Part shown: piece by piece, positions 27,491-36,052 of the stretch
Numbering within the stretch: position 1 is the stretch's first letter
Layout of the letters: every line of letters starts with the position of its first letter
NCBI GenBank assembly: GCA_946499505.1
Contig: CAMMSL010000001.1
Span: 62,001-126,000, forward strand
Source of the DNA: an uncultured Lachnoclostridium sp.
GTDB lineage: Bacteria > Bacillota > Clostridia > Lachnospirales > Lachnospiraceae
DNA length: 64,000 nucleotides
Reading direction: 5' to 3'
The notes under the pieces: generated by a model
The model's database searches: none
What the model was told of the DNA's origin: nothing
What the model saw: only the letters and a program-made list of their open reading frames with translations
Program-made: the position numbers and the translations under genes

Positions 27491-27558
27491 GAGCAAAGAT
27501 GCGGCGCAGCCGCGCTAAGCACGCCAGTGCGGCTTTGCGAATGGCGCGGGCTGAACTG
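27491..27558. repeat. dispersed repeat copy B (right half)
   Basis: Homologous to the right half of the full copy at 54795-54954. It keeps the outer stem GCAAAG/CTTTGC, the hairpins GCGGC-GCA-GCCGC and GCAC-GCCA-GTGC, and the right end GAATGGCGCGGGCTGAACTG. The left half is absent. It lies between the ABC ATPase stop codon and the rpsF promoter. Confidence 0.75.
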
Positions 27559-27561
27559 CTT

Positions 27562-28167
27562 TCAGTCAAGAGTGATTATCCTCGTACACACTTTCTCGAG
27601 CAGCGCCTCACTGTGGCTCACGACCAGCATCCCCATCTCCCGTCTCCGGCTCTCTTCCAGCAGGAATTCCCAGATTTGTGCCTGAGTCACCAGATCCAGC
27701 ATGGCCGTGATCTCATCGCACAACAGAATCTTAGTCTCGGGCCGGAGAGCTCTTGCAAGGCAGAATCTCTGCAGTTCCCCGCCGGAGAGCTCGGACGGGT
27801 AGCGTTCCATCCATTCTCTTTCTATATGAAGCTTTTCCACGAGCCTCTTGTCTATACCTCCGGCTTCCGCCATAGTTTCCTTCAGCTTCAGCAGCGGATC
27901 TACTACTGTCTCGGGATGCTGCCACACCATCTGTACCGGGCAGGCGCCGCGGTATTCGCCGACCGGCTTTCCGTCCAGAAGTACCTGCCCCTGCTTCGGC
28001 CGTTCATATCCTGCCAGCAGCCGGCATAATGTCGTCTTCCCTCTCCCGCTGGGCCCTTTGAGCCCCACACGCTCACCGGGCGGGATTGTCAGTTCAAAAC
28101 TGTCGATGATAGGATTTTTCTTTCGGTTCCGATAATAAAAGGTAAGATTATGCGCTTCCAGTATCAT
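27562..28167 (-). CDS. ABC transporter ATP-binding protein (Ni/peptide type, second ATPase)
   Basis: 201 aa, short and consisting of the nucleotide-binding domain only. Walker A is GPSGRGKTTLCRLL near residue 40, the signature LSGGELQRFCLARAL near 130, and Walker B ILLCDEITAMLD. It resembles NikE/OppF ATPases but lacks the C-terminal oligopeptide/dipeptide extension. It is the last gene of the lar-Ni transporter cluster, 66 nt after the first ATPase. It should form a heterodimer with that protein and energise the two permeases. Confidence 0.85.
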   Translation of the reverse strand: MILEAHNLTFYYRNRKKNPIIDSFELTIPPGERVGLKGPSGRGKTTLCRLLAGYERPKQGQVLLDGKPVGEYRGACPVQMVWQHPETVVDPLLKLKETMAEAGGIDKRLVEKLHIEREWMERYPSELSGGELQRFCLARALRPETKILLCDEITAMLDLVTQAQIWEFLLEESRRREMGMLVVSHSEALLEKVCTRIITLD

Positions 28168-28233
28168 AGCTATGCTCCATTTTCCCTTCCTGTTCTATCG
28201 CTCTATTCCCAGTCTCCGGATGCATTCCGGCCA

Positions 28234-29184
28234 TTACCGCATCTCATCCGGATGCAGACACCGGACTTCACCGCCCCGATACTCCACAAGCGGAATCTGC
28301 CCTTCTGTACGACAGTCTTCTCTGCATGCGGTACACTGGCCGGCATAAGGGCACCCTTTTCTGTCATCTCCGGCATAAGGCTGCAGGCCTCCCACAGCCC
28401 GGAAGCCGTGCTCCGGCATAGCGTACCACAGAGCCCGTGTATAAGGGTGCCGCAGATTCTCCGGTTTGCCAAAGTCTTCTGCCTTTGCCTTCTCGATCGT
28501 CTCTCCGGCATAAAAGACCGCTACTTCATCCGCAATGGAGAGCGCCAGTTCCAGATCATGTGTAATGAACAGAATCCCCGCGCCTTCGTCCGCCAGTTCC
28601 CGAAAATGGCTCAGAATCCGTTTTGCCGAGCGCGCATCCAGCCCCGGCGTCGGTTCGTCCGCTATAATGAGCCTCGGCTTCTCTGTCACCGCCGAGGCGA
28701 TCAGCACCCGGCGCGCCATTCCTCCGGACAACTCAAAGGGATACAGCTCCTCCACATCCGCTCCCAGCCCGTACCTCTCAAGCGCTGACCGGCAGCGCCG
28801 CTTCGTTTCCGGATCCTTCTTTCCTTTCCTCAGCTGCGCTCCCACTTTCATGAGCGGATCAAGATAGGTGACTCCCTGCGGGATCAGGAAGATCTCTTTC
28901 CCTCTTAATTTCCTGGCCTTTTTTTCCGTTAACGTTTCTCCGTTATAGCGTATTTTGCCCTCCATATGGCTGTTATAGGGAAGGATTCCAAGTATGCTGT
29001 GGGCGAGCAGACTTTTTCCCGACCCGCTTGCTCCCACAACCGCAACGATCTGTCCCGGAGTTATCTCAAGCGACAGATCCTTTACCGCTGCCAGCTGCCT
29101 CTTCTGAAATGCAGACGAGCGTGGGCCGTGTTCGTATTGTGTAAAATAAACGGATAAATGTTCTATCTGTAATATAGGTTCCAT
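28234..29184 (-). CDS. ABC transporter ATP-binding protein (NikD/OppD type)
   Basis: About 316 aa from the ATG at 29184, which has GAAGGAGATAAG upstream; an ATG 18 nt earlier is less well placed. Walker A GASGSGKSLLAHSIL, signature LSGGMARRVLIASAV, Walker B LIIADEPTPGLD. The C-terminal extension (RHPYTRALWYAMPE, then a Cys-rich end CPYAGQCTACREDC and a final CLHPDE) is typical of the OppD/NikD group and has been linked to an Fe-S site in some members. Pairs with the shorter ATPase downstream. Confidence 0.88.
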   Translation of the reverse strand: MEPILQIEHLSVYFTQYEHGPRSSAFQKRQLAAVKDLSLEITPGQIVAVVGASGSGKSLLAHSILGILPYNSHMEGKIRYNGETLTEKKARKLRGKEIFLIPQGVTYLDPLMKVGAQLRKGKKDPETKRRCRSALERYGLGADVEELYPFELSGGMARRVLIASAVTEKPRLIIADEPTPGLDARSAKRILSHFRELADEGAGILFITHDLELALSIADEVAVFYAGETIEKAKAEDFGKPENLRHPYTRALWYAMPEHGFRAVGGLQPYAGDDRKGCPYAGQCTACREDCRTEGQIPLVEYRGGEVRCLHPDEMR

Positions 29185-29208
29185 CTTATCTCCTTCTGTC
29201 ATATGGGT

Positions 29209-30048
29209 TCACTCATGCGCACTTGACGGATCGAGCAGGCGCCTCACCCGCTCTCCGAGAAGGGCGAACAATGCGACTACCAGAACAAGCGCCAGACCGG
29301 GGAAAAGGGCAAGCCACCATTTTCCTGTAGTCAGGTACTGCATGCTCTCTGACAGGATCACTCCGATGGCGGGCTGTTCCGAAGAAAGCCCGAATCCGAG
29401 GAATGTCACGCTGGACTCATGCAGGATTGCATGAGGGAACAAAAGGATCAGCCCTGTAAGAAACTGCGGCAGAAGATGGGGCAGCATATGCCGCCTCACA
29501 TTCTGCAGCTTTGACACACCCATTCTCTCCGCCACAAGGATATAAGGTGCCTGTCGAAGCTGTATCAGCTCCCCGCGTATCACTCTCGCCAGAGACGGCC
29601 AGTGGCTTAGAGCTACTCCTGCCACAACACCGGTAAACCCTCTCCCGCACGCCAGAGAGATCAGCATAACAAGCAGAATATGAGGGATTCCCATAACAAG
29701 GTCGATGCACCATGAGATCACAGCATCTGCTTTCCGGCCGAGCACCACGGACGCCGTCCCGAGAAGAAGAGCCGCCGCCGCACTGACTGCCGCCGTCAGA
29801 ATACCGATACGGATGCTCAGGGAAAGCCCTGATAATGTACGGGCCAGCATATCTCTTCCCATCCAGTCCGTACCAAAGAGATGCTGCAGGCTGGGGCTTA
29901 AGTTTCGCCGGGAGAAGTCTGTCTCCACGGCACAGCCTTCTGTCAGGATGCCGGCCGCTGTCACCGCTGCCAGTATCATCACTGCCACGATCAGAAAGAA
30001 TACTGTCCGGCGCCTCTGATTGGTTTCTGTCTGTGTCATGTTTTTCAT
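29209..30048 (-). CDS. ABC transporter permease (NikC/DppC type)
   Basis: 279 aa with about six membrane segments. The N-terminal hydrophobic helix (TVFFLIVAVMILAAVTAAG) precedes a typical DppC segment (HLFGTDWMGRDMLARTLSG). The EAA-like coupling motif is near residue 185 (VAERMGVSKLQNVRRHMLP). The start overlaps the stop of the upstream permease in ATGA, a sign of translational coupling. It forms the transmembrane channel with the NikB-like permease. Confidence 0.88.
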   Translation of the reverse strand: MKNMTQTETNQRRRTVFFLIVAVMILAAVTAAGILTEGCAVETDFSRRNLSPSLQHLFGTDWMGRDMLARTLSGLSLSIRIGILTAAVSAAAALLLGTASVVLGRKADAVISWCIDLVMGIPHILLVMLISLACGRGFTGVVAGVALSHWPSLARVIRGELIQLRQAPYILVAERMGVSKLQNVRRHMLPHLLPQFLTGLILLFPHAILHESSVTFLGFGLSSEQPAIGVILSESMQYLTTGKWWLALFPGLALVLVVALFALLGERVRRLLDPSSAHE

Positions 30049-31043
30049 CCTCTGGACGCCCCCTTCCGTATCTTCGGGTCGATCACTCCGTAAAGGAGAT
30101 CCGCGATCAGATTGCCGGCAAATACGATTGCCGCCGTAACGACCGTAATGCCCAGAAGAAGAGGCAGATCACTCCCAAGGCCCGCTGTTACCGCTGCCTG
30201 GCCAAGCCCCGGATAGGAGAATACCTGTTCCACCAGTACAGATCCCCCGATGATCTCACTGACAGAAGCGAACTGCAGTGTGAGCGCCGGAAGAGCCACG
30301 TTGCGCAGGCCATGGCGCAGGATGATGGATATTTCTGATTCTCCCCGCGCCCGGGCGAAGAGTACATAATCCGACTCCAGCACATCGATCATCTTCTCCC
30401 TCGTATGGAGCGCGATATTTGCAACGCCGGTGATGCTCAGGGTCAGTGCGGGAAGTATGGCATGACGAAGCCGGTCTGCGGCGGTTACTGCAGCCGCGTC
30501 CATCCCCGCAGGCACAGAGAGTCCGATGGGCAGCCAGCCCAGCCATACGGCGAAGATCAAAAGCAGCAGGATTGCCAGCCAGAAAGACGGTGTACTGGAG
30601 ATCAGAAAACAATATCCTCTGATCAGCCGATCCGGCCATCTGCCCCGGAATGCTCCCGCGATCACGCCCATGGCAAGACCAAGCACGCCCGAGATCACCC
30701 ACGCAGACAGCAGAAGCCAGAAAGAACTGACAAGCCTCTGTCCGATGACCGAAATCACCGGCTGCCGGTAGAGAAGCGACGTGCCGAAATCACCTTTCAG
30801 CACATCCGAGAGCCATCCCAGATATCTGGTAAGGGGCGGAGTATCCACGCCCCAGTACGCTTCCAGTTTCGCGATCTGCTCCGGGCTCATGGTTCCAAGC
30901 GCCGCCTGTCCCACATTCGTCTGAAGGGGATCAAGGGGCGACGCGCACATCAGAAGAAACGTGACGATACTGACTCCAAGAAGGAGCAGCGCCATGCGAA
31001 TTAATTTTTTACCGGTAAACTGAAGACGATGCTTCAAACTCAA
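30045..31043 (-). CDS. ABC transporter permease (NikB/DppB type)
   Basis: 332 aa, six predicted membrane segments. The N-terminal MALLLLGVSIVTFLLMCASPLDP and the GDFGTSLLYRQPV segment are typical of DppB/NikB permeases; the coupling motif is FARARGESEISIILRHGLRN near residue 230. It starts directly after the stop of the solute-binding lipoprotein gene. Confidence 0.88.
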   Translation of the reverse strand: MSLKHRLQFTGKKLIRMALLLLGVSIVTFLLMCASPLDPLQTNVGQAALGTMSPEQIAKLEAYWGVDTPPLTRYLGWLSDVLKGDFGTSLLYRQPVISVIGQRLVSSFWLLLSAWVISGVLGLAMGVIAGAFRGRWPDRLIRGYCFLISSTPSFWLAILLLLIFAVWLGWLPIGLSVPAGMDAAAVTAADRLRHAILPALTLSITGVANIALHTREKMIDVLESDYVLFARARGESEISIILRHGLRNVALPALTLQFASVSEIIGGSVLVEQVFSYPGLGQAAVTAGLGSDLPLLLGITVVTAAIVFAGNLIADLLYGVIDPKIRKGASRG

Positions 31044-32660
31044 TCATCCTTTCCAACTCCACTGATCTACATTATTAACGATGGACCATCCGTGTCCATG
31101 GGGATGGATCTTCTGCTCCGCCACATTCAGACCGTCTCTCACCCAGTAAAGATGATCGATATTGACAAGCCACACCCACGGAATATCTCCGTCCTGTGTC
31201 ACGCCTGTGGTTCCGTCCCACTGCGCCTGCTGCCACAGCTTATAGGACTCTTCCAGATCATTGGAGGCAAGAGCCTGATCCATATACGAGTCCACCGTGC
31301 TGTTTGAATAAGGCGAATACTGTGCCGAACCCGTCCCTTCAATGGTGTGATAAATATTGTAGAGTTCCATCGGAGTATGGGCTCCCCAGCCCCAGATCAG
31401 CGGATCGGAAAGGGCACGGTCATACGCCGTATCCCAGCCGACGCCTTCAAGGCTGCAGGATATCCCGAGTTCCCCGAGCTGGTCTGCAAAATCCGCGGCG
31501 AGAGCCTGACGGACCGAATCTCCGGTGGAATAGAGCAGGTTCAATTCTGCCTTTACGCCGTCTTTCTCCCGGACGCCGTCATCCCCCATTGTCCATCCCG
31601 CCTCATCCAGCAGCGCCGCCGCTCCCTCGGGATCATACTCTACTTCCGAGGCTTCATTGTACCATGGAAGCCGGTCGCAGACACTGTATGCCGGACTTCC
31701 GTATCCGTTTAACACATTGTCGATCATCTCCTGCCGGTCAATGCCGATATTGACAGCGCGGCGGACCAGCACATCGGAGGTAAAGTCATTTCCCACTGTG
31801 CGGCTTTCAGAGTCCGTGCTCTCTTCCACAGCCGGAAGGTTAAAGCCTCTGTTGTCTACACTTGCATATGCGGCGAGCTCATATCCGTCAATCTCCTGAT
31901 CCGAATACGTGGCCGATGTATATGCCAGATCCACCTCTCCTGCCTGAGCCGCGAGAAATGCCGCGTCCTCCTCCATAAACAGGATAGTGACCTGTTTCAT
32001 CTGCGGCGCTTCGCCGTAATAATCCGGATTCGCCTCAAGGATCACCTGCTGCCCCCGGTCCCACTGCTTCAGGATGTACCTGCCCGAACCAATAGGATTG
32101 GAACCGTAAGACGCACTGTCGTAAGCGTGTTCCGGCACGATTCCCACGATTGCCATCGTATAAGGCCAGATGGAGAACGGACGTGTCATATGAAAGACAG
32201 CCGTCGTCTCATCTATGGCCTCCGCATAATCCAGCATGGTAAAATCATTGACTGAGCTGGATTCTTTTACCGTATTATATGTAAACGCCACATCTTCCGC
32301 GGTCAGCGGCTCCCCGTCGGTAAACTTCACGTCATCGCGGATCGTCACTGTCCATGTCAGACCGTCTTCACTGACTGTGTAGTCTGTCGCAAGATCATAT
32401 CCTATCGTCAGGTCTGTATTTGTCACCAGAAGCGTACTCTGGATCAGCGGTTCATGGACATGCTCTCCCGCGCCCCAGCCATAAGCCGGGTCGAATCCTG
32501 CCTCAGGCTCGGAGTTGGGATCCATGGCGATCACTACAGAAGAGTCCGCCATCCGCTGCTGTACTGCCGACTGCTTTTCCGAATTGCCCCCCTGACATCC
32601 GGCAAGGACTGATGCTGTCATGGCCAGTACGAGCAATAAAGGAATCCACCGCTTTCTCAT
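31044..32660 (-). CDS. ABC transporter solute-binding lipoprotein (SBP family 5, probable nickel/metal complex)
   Basis: 538 aa. Lipoprotein leader MRKRWIPLLLVLAMTASVLAGC. Family-5 binding protein landmarks: LATDYTVSEDGLTWTVTIRDDVKFTDGEPLTAEDV (in parts), NPIGSGRYILKQW and RRAVNIGIDRQEMI. The C-terminus carries a His cluster (KIHPHGHGW), compatible with metal binding. Its ATG overlaps the larC stop codon (TAATG), tying it to nickel-pincer cofactor genes. This context, rather than the family itself, suggests nickel or a nickel chelate as ligand; peptides remain possible. Confidence 0.8.
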   Translation of the reverse strand: MRKRWIPLLLVLAMTASVLAGCQGGNSEKQSAVQQRMADSSVVIAMDPNSEPEAGFDPAYGWGAGEHVHEPLIQSTLLVTNTDLTIGYDLATDYTVSEDGLTWTVTIRDDVKFTDGEPLTAEDVAFTYNTVKESSSVNDFTMLDYAEAIDETTAVFHMTRPFSIWPYTMAIVGIVPEHAYDSASYGSNPIGSGRYILKQWDRGQQVILEANPDYYGEAPQMKQVTILFMEEDAAFLAAQAGEVDLAYTSATYSDQEIDGYELAAYASVDNRGFNLPAVEESTDSESRTVGNDFTSDVLVRRAVNIGIDRQEMIDNVLNGYGSPAYSVCDRLPWYNEASEVEYDPEGAAALLDEAGWTMGDDGVREKDGVKAELNLLYSTGDSVRQALAADFADQLGELGISCSLEGVGWDTAYDRALSDPLIWGWGAHTPMELYNIYHTIEGTGSAQYSPYSNSTVDSYMDQALASNDLEESYKLWQQAQWDGTTGVTQDGDIPWVWLVNIDHLYWVRDGLNVAEQKIHPHGHGWSIVNNVDQWSWKG

Positions 32661-34072
32661 TACTGTTCTCCTCCCTGCTTTGTTTTCCCGGTCTGTTCCT
32701 TTCTGAGCATCAACGCCTGTTCATACGCTTCCCTGTAAGGTATCTGAGCCTTTCGCGCACAGGCTGCCGTATCCTCATATTCCGGCTTCTCATGGCGGAT
32801 CCCGAAGCCCTCCGCCGTCTTGATGCGCACTTTACCTCGCTCTGTATGTATCCTTTCGATACCGGGCGTGAGAAAATATTTCTCACAGATCCGCACCCTG
32901 ACTCCGTTGGTCGTTGTCTCTCTCATAATATTCTTCGCCGTCTCATCGGTCCGGTCCGTCTCACAGAGCACTGTAAGCTCCCAGCCCGGGCGCCCCTTCT
33001 TCATAGTGCCCGCCACTGTATACGCATCCAGAGCGCCGAGCTCTATCAGCCTGGCCGTGGCAAATGCAAGGGCTTCCGGCGTCATATCATCGATATTGCA
33101 CACTAACTCCGCAATACGTCCGTTTCCCGCAGCCGCGTCTTTGAACTGCTTCTCTGTGGTTTCTCCTGCGGTTTCAGTTTCATCCGTTTCTTTCATTGAC
33201 TGTGCTTCACCCAGAAACACCCGCACACAGTTTGCCTGCTCAAACTCCTTCGTGCCCACGCCAATGCCCACGCTCGTTTTCGACATGACCGGCATATCGC
33301 CAAAGCTGTCAGCAAAGTGTACAAGCAATGCCGCACCTGTAGGTGTACACAGTTCTCCCCGGATGCTGCCGCCGTACATCGGCACATCCGCCAGCAGATT
33401 TGCCGTGGCCGGCGCCGGCACCGGCATAATTCCGTGGGCGCAGCGCACAGTTCCGCTCCCCACATGGACAGGAGAGGCCACAATCCGCTCCGGTTTCAGC
33501 AGATATATGGCATAACACACCCCCGTGACGTCAGCTACCGCATCCAGCGCGCCCACCTCATGGAAATGTACCTGTTCTACCGGGCAGCCATGGGCTTTCG
33601 CCTCAGCGCCCGCGATCGCATCGTAGATCTGTCCCGCATTGGCACGCACCTCCTCCGGCAGATCCAGGCCGGCGATCAGCTCCGCAATGTGCAGGGGATC
33701 CGCATGATGATGGCCGGGATGCGTTCCGCCATGCTCATGTCCGTGATGATTGCCGTGCATTTCCCCATGTCCATGTCCGTGACAGCCATGGAGCGTTTCC
33801 CCGTGTTCATGACCGTGATGGTCTCCGTGCAGCCCGGCATGATCGTCTCCCAGCTCATGTTCTTCCTCTCCATATACGGTTACCTCCATATGTGTGCCGG
33901 ATATGCCGCATGTAACTGCCTCGCGGGGTATGATGCTGACGCCGGGCAGCCCCAGTCCGTTCATACGTTTCAGGAACTCTTCTTTCTGCGTTTCATCCAT
34001 CAGCTCATACAGGGCGGACATGAGCATATCGCCCGCCGCTCCCATATTGCATTCTATATAAAGTGTTCTCAT
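32660..34072 (-). CDS. larC: nickel insertion protein LarC (single ORF)
   Basis: 470 aa. LarC uses CTP to place nickel into the pyridinium-dithiocarboxylate mononucleotide (pincer) cofactor. The N-terminus MRTLYIECNMGAAGDMLMSAL and HFHEVGALDAVADVTGVCYA are family signatures; CNIDDMTPEALAFATARL begins the C-terminal (LarC2) part. In Lactobacillus plantarum the two parts are joined by programmed frameshifting, but here they are one continuous frame. Residues ~70-128 form a His-rich stretch with about 21 His, encoded by a 72-bp DNA repeat (copies beginning near 33729 and 33801), a likely nickel store. larB lies 5 nt upstream. Confidence 0.92.
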   Translation of the reverse strand: MRTLYIECNMGAAGDMLMSALYELMDETQKEEFLKRMNGLGLPGVSIIPREAVTCGISGTHMEVTVYGEEEHELGDDHAGLHGDHHGHEHGETLHGCHGHGHGEMHGNHHGHEHGGTHPGHHHADPLHIAELIAGLDLPEEVRANAGQIYDAIAGAEAKAHGCPVEQVHFHEVGALDAVADVTGVCYAIYLLKPERIVASPVHVGSGTVRCAHGIMPVPAPATANLLADVPMYGGSIRGELCTPTGAALLVHFADSFGDMPVMSKTSVGIGVGTKEFEQANCVRVFLGEAQSMKETDETETAGETTEKQFKDAAAGNGRIAELVCNIDDMTPEALAFATARLIELGALDAYTVAGTMKKGRPGWELTVLCETDRTDETAKNIMRETTTNGVRVRICEKYFLTPGIERIHTERGKVRIKTAEGFGIRHEKPEYEDTAACARKAQIPYREAYEQALMLRKEQTGKTKQGGEQ

Positions 34073-34077
34073 GTATC

Positions 34078-34842
34078 TTAGTCCTCCTTTATCCCTTCCA
34101 TCTGATTGATCATACTAGCCAGATATCCCGCTCCGAAGCCGTTATCTATATTCACGACACTGCAGCCGGACGCGCAGGAGTTGAGCATGGACAGAAGAGC
34201 TGACAGCCCTCCGAAGCTTGCGCCGTATCCCACGCTTGTAGGCACCGCGATCACCGGGCAGTCCGCCAGGCCGCCGATCACCGATGCAAGCGCGCCTTCC
34301 ATTCCCGCCACTGCCACAACGCATCGGGCGCTCATGAGCGGATCCAGATTCGAGAGCAGGCGGTGGAGCCCCGCCACCCCTACATCGTAGAGACGGGTGA
34401 CTTTATTTCCCATGGTCTCCGCAGTCAGTGCAGCCTCTTCCGCAACCGGAATATCGCTCGTGCCTCCGGTAGCCACTACAATACTGCCCCGGTGTTCCTG
34501 TTCCTCCGGATAGGCGACGGCAAGCTTGGGAAGAGGATAATACTCTGCCGGCACTGCCCTGCGCAGAATGTCCGCGGCTTCCTGACCGATCCGCGTGACA
34601 AGTATGTTCCGGCACCCCCGTTCTCCCATGGCGGTGACGATTCCTTTAATCTGTTCCGGAGTCTTTCCGGCGCCGTAGATCACTTCGGACGCTCCCTGCC
34701 GTATGCTCCTGTGGTAATCTATCTTGGCATAATCCAGATCCTCAAAAGGTTCCTCTTTTAAGTTCAGGAGCGCATCCTCCGGCGAAGTCGTCCCGTCTGC
34801 CACACTCCGCAGCAATTGTAGAATATCACGTTTATTATCCAT
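34078..34842 (-). CDS. larB: pyridinium-3,5-biscarboxylic acid mononucleotide synthase LarB
   Basis: 254 aa. LarB carboxylates and hydrolyses NaAD, the first step of nickel-pincer cofactor synthesis. The C-terminal half is PurE-like (RLYDVGVAGLHRLLSNL, VVAVAGMEGALASVIGGL, VPTSVGYGASFGGLSALLSMLNSCA), and the N-terminal ~100 residues include DYAKIDYHRSIRQGASEVIYG. Length normal. Placed between larE and larC. NaAD connects to NAD synthesis, so the distant pncB is metabolically related but not linked. Confidence 0.92.
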   Translation of the reverse strand: MDNKRDILQLLRSVADGTTSPEDALLNLKEEPFEDLDYAKIDYHRSIRQGASEVIYGAGKTPEQIKGIVTAMGERGCRNILVTRIGQEAADILRRAVPAEYYPLPKLAVAYPEEQEHRGSIVVATGGTSDIPVAEEAALTAETMGNKVTRLYDVGVAGLHRLLSNLDPLMSARCVVAVAGMEGALASVIGGLADCPVIAVPTSVGYGASFGGLSALLSMLNSCASGCSVVNIDNGFGAGYLASMINQMEGIKED

Positions 34843-34923
34843 ACCGAATCTCCTTATCTATCCTCTGATATTGTCCGCATATAAGTCTTTCTGTGATTCT
34901 TTTCCACTGTCAGATCAGGGTGC

Positions 34924-35680
34924 TTAGTCCGACGGCTTTCTTTCATCCAGATCAAGCAGCACCGCCGGGAACAGGCCGCCCAGCTTGTCACAGATCTGTT
35001 TTCTCTTCTTCAAGGCAAGATGCATCTGGTCTCCCGTAACCTGAATCCGCGCCCCGTCTCCGTACAGACGCACACGGAAATCCCGGAAACCCAGTTCAGA
35101 CATAGCGTTCTCCGCCTGCTCCACTCTTTCAAGATCTCTGGTCCTGATCCGCGTCCCGGTGGGAATACGCGTGGCAAGACATGCATACGCCGGCTTCTTC
35201 CATGTAAAAAGCCCTGCCTCTTCGGACCGTTTTCTCACCTCTGCTTTTGTAAGCCCGCACTCTCTCAGCGGGGAACGCACCTCCAGTTCACGCAGCGCCC
35301 GCATACCCGGTCGGTCTCCTGCGTCGTCCGATGCATTCGTCCCATCCAGAATGACAGAATATCCGCCGGCCTGCGCTGCTTCCCGCAGACGTGTAAAAAT
35401 AGCCCGCTTACAGTAATAACAGCGCTCCGGTCCGTTTTCTTCCGCTTCGGGCACAGAAAGGATATCCATATCCACTACGGTCATGGGAATATCCAGTTCT
35501 TCTGCCAGACGCCTTGCGTCTTCCAGTTCAAATTCAGGCTGAAAATCGGTCTTCACATAATAGGCGTGAATGTCACAGCCATACTCCCTGGCCGCCCAGA
35601 GTACAAACGCCGAGTCCGTCCCTCCGGAAAACGCGGCCGCCGCTTTCGGCACCTGTTCAAAAAAATCTTTTAGCGTCATA
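34924..35680 (-). CDS. larE: ATP-dependent sulfur transferase LarE
   Basis: About 251 aa from an ATG at 35680 with GAGGAGTGAAGAT upstream; the longer frame to 35844 runs through the hairpin-rich leader. PP-loop motif AFSGGTDSAFVLWAA adenylates the carboxylate of the cofactor precursor. Three cysteines are conserved: CYYC (near residues 86 and 89) and PAYACLATRI (near 167). This pattern matches LarE proteins that use a [4Fe-4S] cluster to carry sulfur, rather than giving up a single Cys sulfur. First lar gene in the transcript; 81 nt separate it from larB. Confidence 0.9.
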
Positions 35681-35689
35681 TCTTCACTC

Positions 35690-35835
35690 CTCTCGCCAAA
35701 TGTCCGTTTGTACAGCGCACGCTGTTCGCTGTACCGCTCAGCTCGGAACCACGTTCCTCGCTGACCGTTGCCCGTCAAATGTCCACATGGGTCTTCAGGC
35801 AAGCCTGACCACCCATGCGGCCGCTCTCCGGGCTT
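35690..35835 (-). promoter_or_regulatory. multi-hairpin leader upstream of larE
   Basis: On the minus strand, 5' to 3': hairpin CATGGGT-GG-TCAGGC-TT-GCCTGA-AG-ACCCATG, then hairpin TCAGC-GA-GGAAC-GTG-GTTCC-GA-GCTGA, then hairpin GTACAGCG/CGCTGTAC. GGACATTTG occurs twice as a direct repeat around the last two. The first hairpin has the same layout as the capped hairpin of the dispersed repeat at 54795. It may be a repeat copy, a regulatory leader, or both. The rest of the 35836-36052 gap shows no convincing gene. Confidence 0.5.
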
Positions 35836-36052
35836 ATCGCACAAAAAAGAAAGTACCCGCCCTCTTCCGAAAGCAGATACCTTCCTGATATCTCATATAT
35901 AGATCAATATAATGCCGGGGTAATACTCCCCTCTGTCATACACGCGGATTGTTTCACGCCTCCATTCCGCGCAGACGCTGATGCCCCTCAGACCGATCAC
36001 AGCGGCTTCTGCCGTTTCCGCCGGCTTCCTGCCGTTACGGTTTTTAATGATT

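Noticed and set aside
35690-35835. NiCo (czcD-type) riboswitch upstream of larE
   Set aside because: GGGCAAC and GGACA segments are reminiscent, and a nickel locus follows, but the order and stems do not fit the four-stem NiCo layout as I know it. The first hairpin fits the dispersed repeat better.
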